A stretch of 64,000 nucleotides of DNA from assembly GCA_030549495.1 (NCBI GenBank), contig JAUIRK010000164.1, positions 1-64,000 on the forward strand, in the 5' to 3' direction. The stretch comes from Nectonema munidae. Taxonomy: Eukaryota > Nematomorpha > Nectonematoida > Nectonematidae. The first letter of the stretch is position 1. Every line of letters starts with the position of its first letter. The notes beneath the pieces are model-generated. The model saw only the letters and a program-made list of their open reading frames with translations. It did not search any database and was not told the origin of the DNA. Of the stretch, positions 44,938-54,370 are shown one piece after another. Position numbers and translations under genes: made by a program.

Positions 44938-45676
44938 AATATATTGGAAAATTTTAAATCGATGTAAAATAAGGGTATGTTTAAAACATGCTGTAAAAAA
45001 TAACGTTTAAACCAAAAATGAAACAAAACTTGAAACTTTTAAAAATATATTTTCAAGGCTCAATGTTTCCAAACACTAAATAATTTGGGAATTGAATAAA
45101 ATTTTGTGAATTAAAGTAAATTCAATTTTACTATCGACAGTCAACGAGGTTAGATGCTGCTGACTTGAACATATAAAATTTGTGTAACAATTAATAAATA
45201 TCTAATATTTATTTTCTTAAAGTAAAAGAAAAAATTTCATTATATTTTATAACAAAATTTAAATTGTTTTTTGTCTTATATAGAACATTGTTTTTAGGTA
45301 TAAAAAATTTATTTTCTTAGTGTTAAACAAACAAAACATAACTTACTTAGAGATTTAATGTTTTAAAAAATGACAATATATTAGTATTTTATTTGATAAA
45401 AATTTATTATTTATCATTACAAGTTAGAAAACAGATTCTAGGCTTCCATTTTTGTTGTCTCGATGGAAATTTTTCTGTTAACTAGCCAAAAATTAAATTT
45501 CTAAACAAAAGAGTACTTAATCAGGAAAATATTTGTTATACTTCTATCTTCTCTTATCATCTTTTTTTAAGTAAGTTCCTTCGCAATTTTTTAAAGGGCT
45601 ATTTATAAATTTTCTTACTAGAAGAAATCTTTATAATTCTAAAAACTGAAATTTCTTTGATTTTTTTCTTTTTAAT
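44938..45676. other. AT-rich intergenic stretch
   Basis: No gene seen. It probably contains the untranslated leader of the older LINE that follows. Confidence 0.35.
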
Positions 45677-46163
45677 TTGTTATTCCTTTTTTCCAATGAA
45701 ATGTTTGGACAGCTTAAAAAAATTGTTGACTCTTCTACTAAAAAGGAAATTAAATCCTCTCTGTTTAAAATAATAAATCATATCAATAATTCTGAAAATA
45801 TGCAAACAAATATTGACCATATTCGAAATGGTTTACTTGGATTTAAAAAGTTAAAAAGATTCTTCAAGTTAACGATTCTCTGAATGTTAATAATTTTTAT
45901 TAAGTGAAAAAAATAACAATGATAATCTCTTCAAAAAATGCCATCTTATTTGGATGTTTTGAAAAAACACAATTATATTAAGGTCAAATTTGACAATATT
46001 GATGACAGAGTGGGATTCCAAGTCTTTTCTGATAATCTCTTTCCCATATTTGTATTATAATTAGGTATCTAAGCTATACAACAATGAAAAATCATTAAAA
46101 TATATTTTTCCTGATACTTGCTTCATGCAAACTAAGAAACTTTAGAAAATAAATTTTGATGTA
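45677..46163 (+). pseudogene. Older LINE ORF1 remnant, 5' half
   Basis: Decayed frames read EMFGQLKKIVDSSTKKEIKS and, after breaks, YLDVLKKHNYIKVKFDNIDD, gag-like ORF1 sequence of a CR1/Jockey-group LINE. It stops at the target site of the younger LINE. The matching second half continues at 50392, after the duplicated AATTTTGATGTA. Confidence 0.55.
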
Positions 46164-46368
46164 GGTAGGTAGGTATGGAGATTTCTAAGCACTTTCCAGC
46201 TGGAGCTGATATGCTTGCAAGTCTGCTGGAATTTGGTCTTCAAAGTGTAAGTTTAGTTTTGTGGGTCTTTCTGAAATAGAAAAAGAAAATTTGGAAGATT
46301 TTTATGGGTGTAGACATTAGATTGTTTTGTGGAATGCATGGATTAGTGGTGATAGTGGCTTATTGTTA

Positions 46369-49300
46369 TTAGATATTTGAGGGAGGAATGAGTGTTTGGG
46401 TTGCAGAGAGTATAGGTTCGATTGTGGTTATGAGAAGGGAGAGATGTTTGATGAGTAGTGGATGTTGTAGAAGATCATGTAAAGAGGATGGAATATCTTT
46501 AAAAAAGAAGCGACTTTTATCAAGGAGTTGGTGTCGGTGAGAATCAAAAATTGGACAATAAAGGAGGATATGTGTAGGTGTTTCAATGTACGAACAGCTG
46601 TAACGACAGAAAGGGTTTGAGTGAAGTTTGAATTTGAAGAAGTATGCATTACAAGGGCAATGGGATGAGAGCCAGCGAATGATGTTCCGAGGGAGTGAGT
46701 GAAAGTGTTTCTTTAAAATGAGTTGTGATAATGGCATAGATGTCAGAGGTGATGTGATGGTTGAGTCGATAGATTGTTGCCACTGCAGTAGTGTAGAGTT
46801 GGTTATAGTATTTGTAAAAGTGGAGATGGGTAGAGAAAATAGGGGTAAGATCTGAGAATCGGAGATATTTGATTTTGCGATATAGTCAACGAGGTAATTT
46901 TCAAAACAGCTGGAATGAGCTGGGCACCAGACGATTTTTACTGCAAAGTGATTGGATAGGTGAATAAGTTTGCGTGCTAAACTATAAGTTGAGTGTGAGA
47001 TTTTATTTTCGAGTTTTAGGTTTTTTATTAAATTTTGCGAGTCTGTGAAAAAAGTTATGTATTTGAAGGAGGTAGAAAAGGAAGTTAGGTTATTAAGGAG
47101 TATGTTGCAGGATAGTAGTACTGCGTGAATTTCAGTTTCGTGTGCAGTGATTTCTGGATCTAGGTTTGTGTGTTGGATAAGAAAAGGGTTTTTTGTGTTT
47201 TGTAGGAAGAAAGCGCATGCAGCTGAAGAGCGGTGTTGTGATTTAGAACCGTCAGTGAAAATTGAAAGTGAACAGGTATTGTTTGTTGTGCGTTGGTGAG
47301 CTATAGAGTTTAGGGCAAGATATCTGTGGTGACAGATGTTTGTGATGTAAGGAGGAGACGAAGAAGGGTGGATGAGCTCGATTGGGTGGTTTAATGGTAG
47401 TACTTGATAAGATGTTTTGTTAGGAGCAAACTGAATTAATAAGGAATTGTAATACTGCAGGGATTGGGATGTTTGAGTTGTGTATAGGCTGGTGAAAGGA
47501 TGTGGTGGGGGTGTAGAGCAGAAAGTTATAAGGTAATTTTTAAGAAGCGTTTTCTTTAGATTGAGGTGTAGCGGTAGCGTGTTAGTGAATAATTCAAGTT
47601 TTGTAGTTGGTGTAGTGTGATAGGCATTGGTGATAGAAAGAAGACACAGGCGATGAATTTTGCTGAGATGAGTGATGGATGACTGGTGTCTCAACTCTGA
47701 GCCCCATGAGAGAACTCCATATTTGAGGACAGGGAAAATTAGACTTTTATGAATGAATTTTGTGATTTTTGGGGAAAGTCCCCATTTGTAAGAAATTCCG
47801 TTTTTAAGAGAGAAAAGGGTTTTGATTAGTTTTTGTGAGATGCTTTTGAAATGAGTTGAGAATTTTAGATTGGGTTGAAAGGTGAGTCCGAGATATTTTA
47901 CTTGGTTTTGAGGATCTAATTTGTCTGTTGTGTTCAGTTGTAAGGGTAAAGGTTTGATTCTTTTGCGTGTAAAGTGGATTAAGTGGGATTTATTAGGGTT
48001 AAAGGAAATTTTGAATTGTTGGGCTTTGAATTGAATTTGTTTTAGTAAAGAAGCAGATTGTTTAAGATTTTCGTTTTGCTCAGAACTAGAAAAGGAGAAA
48101 AGAAGATCATCGGAGAATCCCTGAGAAAAGTCAGACTTGTTGTTGATAAAGGCAAGAAGTGGATTGATGAGTATTAACCAAAGTAGGTCAGATAAGTTGC
48201 CTCCTTGAGGAGTAGAGAGAGAGAGCTCGCGAATATATGAGTTGTTGTTTTCAGTTAGAATTAGAATGCAATGGTTGAGGTAATTGTGTATGAATTTTAT
48301 CATGTATGTGGGGTAGGTGTTATCTATGAGATTATTAATAATAGCTGGGTTCCAGGCAGTGTTAAAAGCATTTTCAATATCTAGGAATAAAGTTGAGGCT
48401 ATTTTATGATTCTTTAGTGCGGACTCGAGGAAGAGCGTGAGGCGAGAAAGTGCTAGTTCTGAGCTTTTGTTGGGAAGATAAGCAAATTGATTAGCGTGAA
48501 TGAGACCATTTTTTAAGCTATAATGTAACAGTCTCTTCCTCAGAATTTTCTCTAAGATTTTGCCTATTGTCGGTAAAAGAGATATGGGGCGCCAGTTTTT
48601 TATGTTATTGAGATCTCGATTTGGTTTGGGAATTAAGATTAATTTGCTAATTTTCCAGATATTTGGAAAATAGCTTAGTCTTAAGCAACTGTTGAATAAT
48701 TGAAGTATGTGGGGATAAATAATATGGTATGCTTTGCGAACGTGTTTCATGGATATGTGGTCGTAACTGCAAGCTAGTTTGGGTTTGAAGGAGTTTACGG
48801 CATTGTTGAGTTCTGTGATAGTGATTCGTGGAAAATCAAAGGTGTTGGTGTTGCGTAAGTATGCTTGAGTTTTAAGTCTTATGATGGAATTGTGAATGTT
48901 GTCGGTTATTAGTGAATCAGATGGAAAAAGTGAGGTGAGAAAGGAGGGGTTCAAGTGTGATGCTTCATTGTTGTTTGCTGGGAGTATATGGGGAGGCAAT
49001 GGAGATGAGGATTTTTTATTAGTGATTTTATGAATAGTGCTCCAGGGGTTGGAGGGAGTTTGAGTGGTGAATTTTTTCCAGGCTTGTTTTTTAGCTTTAT
49101 TGATTTCTTTTTTGTACAGGTTTTTTAGTAGGAAGTAATGTTGAATGTTATCCTGGGTGTTTATTCTTCTTATAAGTTTTGATGAGCGTTTGATTTGGTG
49201 TTTTAGGTTGTTCAAGTAGGGGTTCCAGAAATAGGCGTTTTTGCGTTTCGGAAATGGGTTGTTAGGAGTGGAAGAGATAATAGAAGTTGAAATTGTTTCG

Positions 49301-50115
49301 TTAAGGAATAATGCTGATTTTTCTAGTTCTGATGTTGTATTGGTTTCCATTTCCGTATTGTAAAGTTTTGATTGTAGGGATTTTAGGAAGGCTGACCAGA
49401 AAATGTGTTTGCCAATGGGGTGTTTGTGTTTGATCTTTTTAAGTGCATTAAGATTGGCTTGGAAAGATATAAAAGAGTGGTCTGAAGCTGAGGGTGTATC
49501 ACAAATCTTCCAATTTTTTATAATTTTAAGTGATTCATTTGAGATAATGGTGATGTCGATGTGGGATTGATATATTTTGTCTAGGTGTTTTCTTTGAAAA
49601 GTTGGTGATGTGCTAGAATCAGCTATAGTGAGGTTATGGGCAGAAAGGAAATTGAGGGTTTGCAAACCACGAAAATTTTGTTTTATATCCCATAAGTATG
49701 AACGTGCATTTAGGTCTGTAGAAATAATGAGGTAAAAACTTTTGTTGATGTAGTTTTTTATTTGGGTTAGTGTATTATCAAAACGATAAGGAATAGGATG
49801 TAAAGAAGAGGGTTGTGAGTAAAGAGAACAGAAGATTAGTGGCGTAGTAGTTGAGTGGATAAGAGTGAAGATGTAGTTAGAGTTGGAGAATTGGTATAAT
49901 GGTGTATTGAGAATGGAAGTTTTTATTATGATGCAAGCGGAGTAATCGTTTAAAGGGGGTAGGTGTATGAGTTTGTATTGGTCAAGTAGGTGAGGTATGC
50001 GTGTGTAGGGTTCATTGATGGATATTACATCGTATTGTTGGGAGAGAATTATATTAATAAGGTTATCCCATGCCGTTTTAGAATGATTTAAGTTGATGTG
50101 CAGAAAATTTAACAT
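46369..50115 (-). CDS. LINE ORF2: endonuclease, reverse transcriptase, RNase H
   Basis: An uninterrupted 1248-codon frame. Residues 1 to about 215 form an AP-type endonuclease (LHINLNHSKTAWDNL, STDLNARSYLW, SDHSFISF). About 450-680 is the reverse transcriptase (ASTLFLDIENAFNTAWNP with the first Asp; STPQGGNLSDLLWLILINPL; catalytic GFSDDL near 668). About 950-1080 is RNase H (FTDGSK, AHETEIHAV, FFTDSQ, VWCPAHSSCFENYLVDYIAK; all four acidic/His positions present). About 1168-1185 is a CCHC motif (CRYSCSYIETPTHILLYC). RNase H after the reverse transcriptase places it in the I superfamily (I, LOA, Outcast, Ingi); the PQGG...LLW wording leans towards LOA. Its ATG overlaps the ORF1 stop in ATGTTAA, suggesting termination-reinitiation. 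Integrity suggests recent insertion. Confidence 0.92.
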   Translation of the reverse strand: MLNFLHINLNHSKTAWDNLINIILSQQYDVISINEPYTRIPHLLDQYKLIHLPPLNDYSACIIIKTSILNTPLYQFSNSNYIFTLIHSTTTPLIFCSLYSQPSSLHPIPYRFDNTLTQIKNYINKSFYLIISTDLNARSYLWDIKQNFRGLQTLNFLSAHNLTIADSSTSPTFQRKHLDKIYQSHIDITIISNESLKIIKNWKICDTPSASDHSFISFQANLNALKKIKHKHPIGKHIFWSAFLKSLQSKLYNTEMETNTTSELEKSALFLNETISTSIISSTPNNPFPKRKNAYFWNPYLNNLKHQIKRSSKLIRRINTQDNIQHYFLLKNLYKKEINKAKKQAWKKFTTQTPSNPWSTIHKITNKKSSSPLPPHILPANNNEASHLNPSFLTSLFPSDSLITDNIHNSIIRLKTQAYLRNTNTFDFPRITITELNNAVNSFKPKLACSYDHISMKHVRKAYHIIYPHILQLFNSCLRLSYFPNIWKISKLILIPKPNRDLNNIKNWRPISLLPTIGKILEKILRKRLLHYSLKNGLIHANQFAYLPNKSSELALSRLTLFLESALKNHKIASTLFLDIENAFNTAWNPAIINNLIDNTYPTYMIKFIHNYLNHCILILTENNNSYIRELSLSTPQGGNLSDLLWLILINPLLAFINNKSDFSQGFSDDLLFSFSSSEQNENLKQSASLLKQIQFKAQQFKISFNPNKSHLIHFTRKRIKPLPLQLNTTDKLDPQNQVKYLGLTFQPNLKFSTHFKSISQKLIKTLFSLKNGISYKWGLSPKITKFIHKSLIFPVLKYGVLSWGSELRHQSSITHLSKIHRLCLLSITNAYHTTPTTKLELFTNTLPLHLNLKKTLLKNYLITFCSTPPPHPFTSLYTTQTSQSLQYYNSLLIQFAPNKTSYQVLPLNHPIELIHPSSSPPYITNICHHRYLALNSIAHQRTTNNTCSLSIFTDGSKSQHRSSAACAFFLQNTKNPFLIQHTNLDPEITAHETEIHAVLLSCNILLNNLTSFSTSFKYITFFTDSQNLIKNLKLENKISHSTYSLARKLIHLSNHFAVKIVWCPAHSSCFENYLVDYIAKSNISDSQILPLFSLPISTFTNTITNSTLLQWQQSIDSTITSPLTSMPLSQLILKKHFHSLPRNIIRWLSSHCPCNAYFFKFKLHSNPFCRYSCSYIETPTHILLYCPIFDSHRHQLLDKSRFFFKDIPSSLHDLLQHPLLIKHLSLLITTIEPILSATQTLIPPSNI

Positions 50116-50391
50116 GTGTAATTATCTATAGTTTTAATGTGTTGCGCTAGAATTGAGTTACTGTGATTGATATAAAAACTGCATGTTTTGGATGTTGCAA
50201 TATGTGGTAATTTACAATTGATGCAGGTGATCTTGGTTGAGTCGTTTGAGTGTGTGCAAGATGTTAGTGAATGTCCTCGGTTGCCGCAGTGTGCGCAGTT
50301 TGGGGATGAAGCATTACATTTTTGTTTCAAGTGGCCGTATTTAAGGCAATTTTCGCATTGTTTAGTTCTGGGTTTAAAAAGATTTAGGGTT
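50109..50391 (-). CDS. LINE ORF1, C-terminal part with three zinc knuckles
   Basis: Open from the 5' truncation point of the LINE to a TAA at 50109-50111. The frame contains three CCHC knuckles: CENCLKYGHLKQKC, CAHCGNRGHSLTSC (both CX2CX4HX4C) and the variant CINCKLPHIATSKTC. These are nucleic-acid-binding knuckles of LINE gag-like ORF1 proteins. No genuine start codon remains; the N-terminal part was never inserted. The stop overlaps the ORF2 start by seven bases (ATGTTAA). Confidence 0.85.
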
Positions 50392-50880
50392 AATTTTGAT
50401 GTAACAAATCTAACAAAAATTATGTTAAAAATTGTTGATCATGATTTAAATGACGATAAGCTCTTGAACTTGATTTTGAATTATAAAAATTAAATCTTGA
50501 TAAAAACATAAAAATTTTTACGGTTGATAATAAAGTTTATAATGTATTATTTTGCAAAGTTAACCAAAACAAAATTCAAAGAATAAGCAAATTCATTAAA
50601 TCTAATGATGATACTTTATTTCTTAAATATAGTTGCCATCGAGTTTTTATTCTTACAAACAATGTTCTAATTTTTGTCAATATGGGCATATTGCTTCTTC
50701 ATGCAATATTCCCCCTTTTTCTTCATACAATATTCTACTCTTTAAAAACCTGCGTGTTAACTAAAGATGCTGAAAATCATAAATGTATTTATTGTTTTCT
50801 GTGTAAGTATCTCTCTTATAATCACAATGCCTCTGGTATCTAATTCCACTTATGAATTTGTCAAAAATTATATTATCATT
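50392..50880 (+). pseudogene. Older LINE ORF1 remnant, 3' half
   Basis: The plus strand gives VTNLTKIMLKIVDHDLNDDK, then (broken) NIKIFTVDNKVYNVLFCKVN. A knuckle CSNFCQYGHIASSC (one residue longer than standard) and CIYCFLCKYLSYNH follow. It continues the fragment ending at 46163, so the younger LINE split it. Confidence 0.65.
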
Positions 50881-52779
50881 TACTTTAGTTTTAATAAGTT
50901 AAACTTTAGTTTTAACTTATTTTTCCTTTAATGATCATATTTTTTATAATAATTAAAAAATTTTTTTTAAATATGAATAGATTTATTATCTTTATTTTTT
51001 TTCGTGAAGGATTTTTTTGCATTTTCTACAGAAGCAGAGTAAGGGAAATAAAATTTAAGAATAGTAGTTTAGATTAACTTTTACATCAGATAATATTTTA
51101 GTATAATAATCCTTAAAAGAAGTAACCTCATCAAGATCATCAAATTTGATCTTAAAAAATCAGGAGAATATCAGCATATGATATAGCCTTAGATGTAGAT
51201 ATAGATTTAATCAAAAATAAAGTGTTTTTTAATTTAAATAAAAAAGTTTTAGAGATTATAAAAGATTGGGAAAACAGTTAGAATAAAAAACAATAGTTTT
51301 GAAAAAAAAGAAGCTCAAAGTTTAAAAATAAAAAAACCAATTTTTTGTTAAAGCTTTGCTGATATTAAAATGAAAATTTTTGATTGATTTTTATATTATC
51401 TTGCTATAATATTCATTTTTGTTTTGGTTAAAATTACATAATATATAGATTTATTTATATTTATCCATAAAATTAAATATATACATACAAGGGGCTCTCA
51501 TACATGGGGGTTACATATATTAATTTTTTAAAGATACAGAACTTACACTTTTTGCTTATTTTTAACCAAAATTTTAATTTAACTCTTCCGCCTAAAATTT
51601 GTGACAATGGGTTTGTTTATAAAATTCAGTTATTGAACCCAACTAATAAAATATTACCTAATATTGAATTTTTGCCATGCAATTTTGATCGTATACTTAT
51701 TCGGGTCACTCATTGGATTACTATTTAATTCATCCTTTCAGCATTATATTCAATGAGTGATAAATTTTATCATCTCTTTAAGTTGTCACTCATTTCAACG
51801 GATCCCGTGTCTGTGTGTGTCTTCATAGTTCTTATATGACTACATGAACCCCAGACAAAAGTTCCAGTGTCGCTTAGAGCAAAAGTTCTAATGACGCTGG
51901 GGAATAGCTTCAGTAACGTCGCTCTCCCTCCTAATACCCCCCCCCCTCTTACCTACATCCGCTTTGTTAATCGCCTGTCTCAATTGTTTTTTATCATAAA
52001 AGAAAATTGTAAACACTATTTAAAGAATTATTTAAAAAAATTAAATTTTTGTTTTACTATCAGAAAAGTTTTCAATGACACAGTCAAATTTCACCTTTTT
52101 TAGATTCGATAGCAATTTTTTAATTTTTACTCATTCTAAAAGATGGATGCGTATTCTATATATTTATTCCATAACTGGCGTACAAAAGAAATATCGCACT
52201 GGCTTAGGCCCCCTTATAAAGATATAAAAAACAGAAATAGTAGGCACTTTTCAACAAATTTTTTTGAAAAAACTTTTTAAGGATTTATTTTGAATAGATT
52301 TTTCCTATCTCAAAGCATTTTGATTAAAGAATCTTTTGATGATCTTAGGCTCAAAGACTCTAACTTTAACGTAAAAGGATGGACAAATTTAATTTAAAAT
52401 TATCTTGATAGTGACTAAATCTCCACATATTAGTATCTGAGACAGATTTGATAACTCTGACCCAGTGGCGGAACCAGAAAAGAGGCCCCCCTTGATCCAC
52501 CAATGCTCTGACCAATTCAAAATTTTCAGATTTCCTACCCATCTTAGTGAAATGATATTTGTGATCTTAGATAATAAGCTATAGATTTAAAGATTTTTCA
52601 TTTAGAAAAGAGCAACTTCTTTTTCGCGGTCAAAATCTTTTTTGAGCACTAAATGATTGAAAAAACTATAAGGCAAAATATATAAAAAAAATTACATTTT
52701 TACTATATAACCAATATGATAACGATTTTTTGAAATTTTTTTACCAATCATATATCACAAATTAATTGAAATCTATAGA
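50881..52779. other. AT-rich intergenic stretch
   Basis: No recognisable gene. Contains a C run near 51942-51951 and a single hAT-like end CAGTGGCGGAACCAGAA at 52463 without a found partner. The early part may hold more of the older LINE. Confidence 0.4.
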
Positions 52780-53960
52780 TTTTTTAAGCCGTATTAGCTA
52801 AAATAGAGTACAGAAATAATATAAGCATAGTCGATTTGATATAAAAACAGATATTTTATTTTTTGTGATATTTTTCGAGACAGTATTTAGAAGTAAACCG
52901 CAAATCTGATTAAAGCTTTCAGATATTTTAAAACCATAAAAATCTTCAGTCCAAAAATAAAACTAGCATCTTCCATTTGGTATAAAAATAGATATTTTAT
53001 TTAAATTTTACAAATATTTCTTTAGACATTAGATTTGAATTGAACATTTGATTGATACTTTTAGACATTTTAAAAGATCTAGATGCAAAAATTAACACTG
53101 AGAGATACTTTAAAACCCCAAAACATAAAAATTGATTTCAGAAATAAGATTATCATGGTTGATTTGCTATAAAGACATATTTCAGTTAAATTAAGGAGAA
53201 ATTTTTTTAGGTGTAGAGAGTGACGGATATTTTAAAACCTCTAAATGCGAAAACTGAGTTCAGAAATGTAACCAGCATGATCGACTTGTTATGAAAACAG
53301 ATATTTTATGTAAAAAATGAATCAATATTTTGGAAACAAATTTTAGAACTAAGCGCAAATTTGATTTATATAGGCATTTTCAAATCCTGAATGCAAAAGT
53401 CCATAAATTAAACTAGTATGGTTGATTTGTTTTAAAAATATATATTTCATATAAAATTTAAGATATATTTAAAATCAGTTTTCAAACTTAAACCGCATAT
53501 TTTATTGACGCTTGTAGATATTTTCAAAAAGCAAAGACTGAGTCCAGAAATGTAAGTAGCATGATTGATTTGGTATAAAACATATATTTCATCAAAAATT
53601 AGAATGAATATTTGTGGAGATAGGTTTTCCGACGTAAAATGCCAATTTGATTGACACTTAGGGATATTTTAAAACCTCTAAATGCAAAAACTGATTTCAG
53701 AAGTAAAACTAGAATGGTTGATTTGGTATAAAAGCATATTTTTAATGTAAAATTAGAGAGAATATTTTTAGAAGTAAACCGCAAATATGATTAACACTTA
53801 TAGATATTTTCAAATCCTAGATGTAAAAAATGAGTCCAGAAATGAAATAGCATGGTAGATTTAGTATAAAACATATATTTTATGCAAAATTTGAAGGTAT
53901 ATTTTATTAGATATATTTTCATCAATAAAAATTTTGATTGACACTTTCTAAAAAGTAAAC
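52780..53960 (+). repeat. Satellite-like tandem array, ~140-bp units, about eight copies
   Basis: The core CATGGTTGATTTGGTATAAA recurs, with changes, at about 52831, 52971, 53158, 53281, 53421, 53564, 53716 and 53856. Most spacings are 140-152 bp (one 187, one 123). Each unit also contains GAGTCCAGAAATG and GTAAACCGCAAAT. Units differ from each other by roughly a quarter, so the array is old. One unit of the same family occurs inverted inside the piggyBac element at 23540-23640. Confidence 0.85.
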
Positions 53961-54362
53961 ATGATTAATGAAAAAATAAAATATAGTGTTATGCATTCAA
54001 AACTGTATATAATTATAAATTTTCAAAGTAGTATATAACATAGAATCTAGGTTATAGGGTTAACTACAGATAATGTCAAAATTTTAATAGACAGTTTCAC
54101 AAAATGGTATCAAAAAATATAGCTAGCGATCTTAGGGAGTCACAAAATTTGAAGGAATATAATTCAGCCAATTTTGTACAATTCATTTTTTAGTGAAGGC
54201 TAAAATAGGGTTAATGCCAGGCGTTTCATTTAAGAAGAGAGAGGCATTTTTTACTATGTAATACCAAATACTAGACAATCTCAAGCAAAAATTATGCTCT
54301 CTAAAGATTTACAAAGGGGATCGTTTTTGGAGTCATCATACAAAACCAACATCTGAAGAGTA
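53961..54362. other. Spacer with inverted copy of a dispersed repeat
   Basis: 54060-54145 on the minus strand (ATCGCTAGCTATATTTTTTG) resembles 24665 and 29645. No gene seen. Confidence 0.4.
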
Positions 54363-54370
54363 TTGCATAA

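Larger units (their letters stand above)
46164..50391 (-). mobile_element. Young I-superfamily LINE, 5'-truncated, ORF2 intact
   Basis: The insertion is bounded by a 12-bp target duplication, AATTTTGATGTA, at 46152-46163 and 50392-50403. Its 3' end (left, minus strand) carries a short tandem TACC tail in place of poly(A), as in several I-group LINEs. The 5' side is cut inside ORF1. It holds the ORF1 tail, a complete ORF2 and a ~200-bp 3' untranslated region. It landed in the ORF1 of an older LINE on the opposite strand. A decayed relative lies at 16725-18415. Confidence 0.88.

Noticed and set aside
50188-50493. Plus-strand 101-codon frame
   Set aside because: Its first half is antisense to the zinc-knuckle ORF1 of the young LINE; only the part after 50392 belongs to the older LINE.
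52780-53960. CRISPR-like array
   Set aside because: The repeated unit is the whole ~140 bp with gradual divergence and no constant repeat/variable spacer pattern; this is a eukaryotic satellite.
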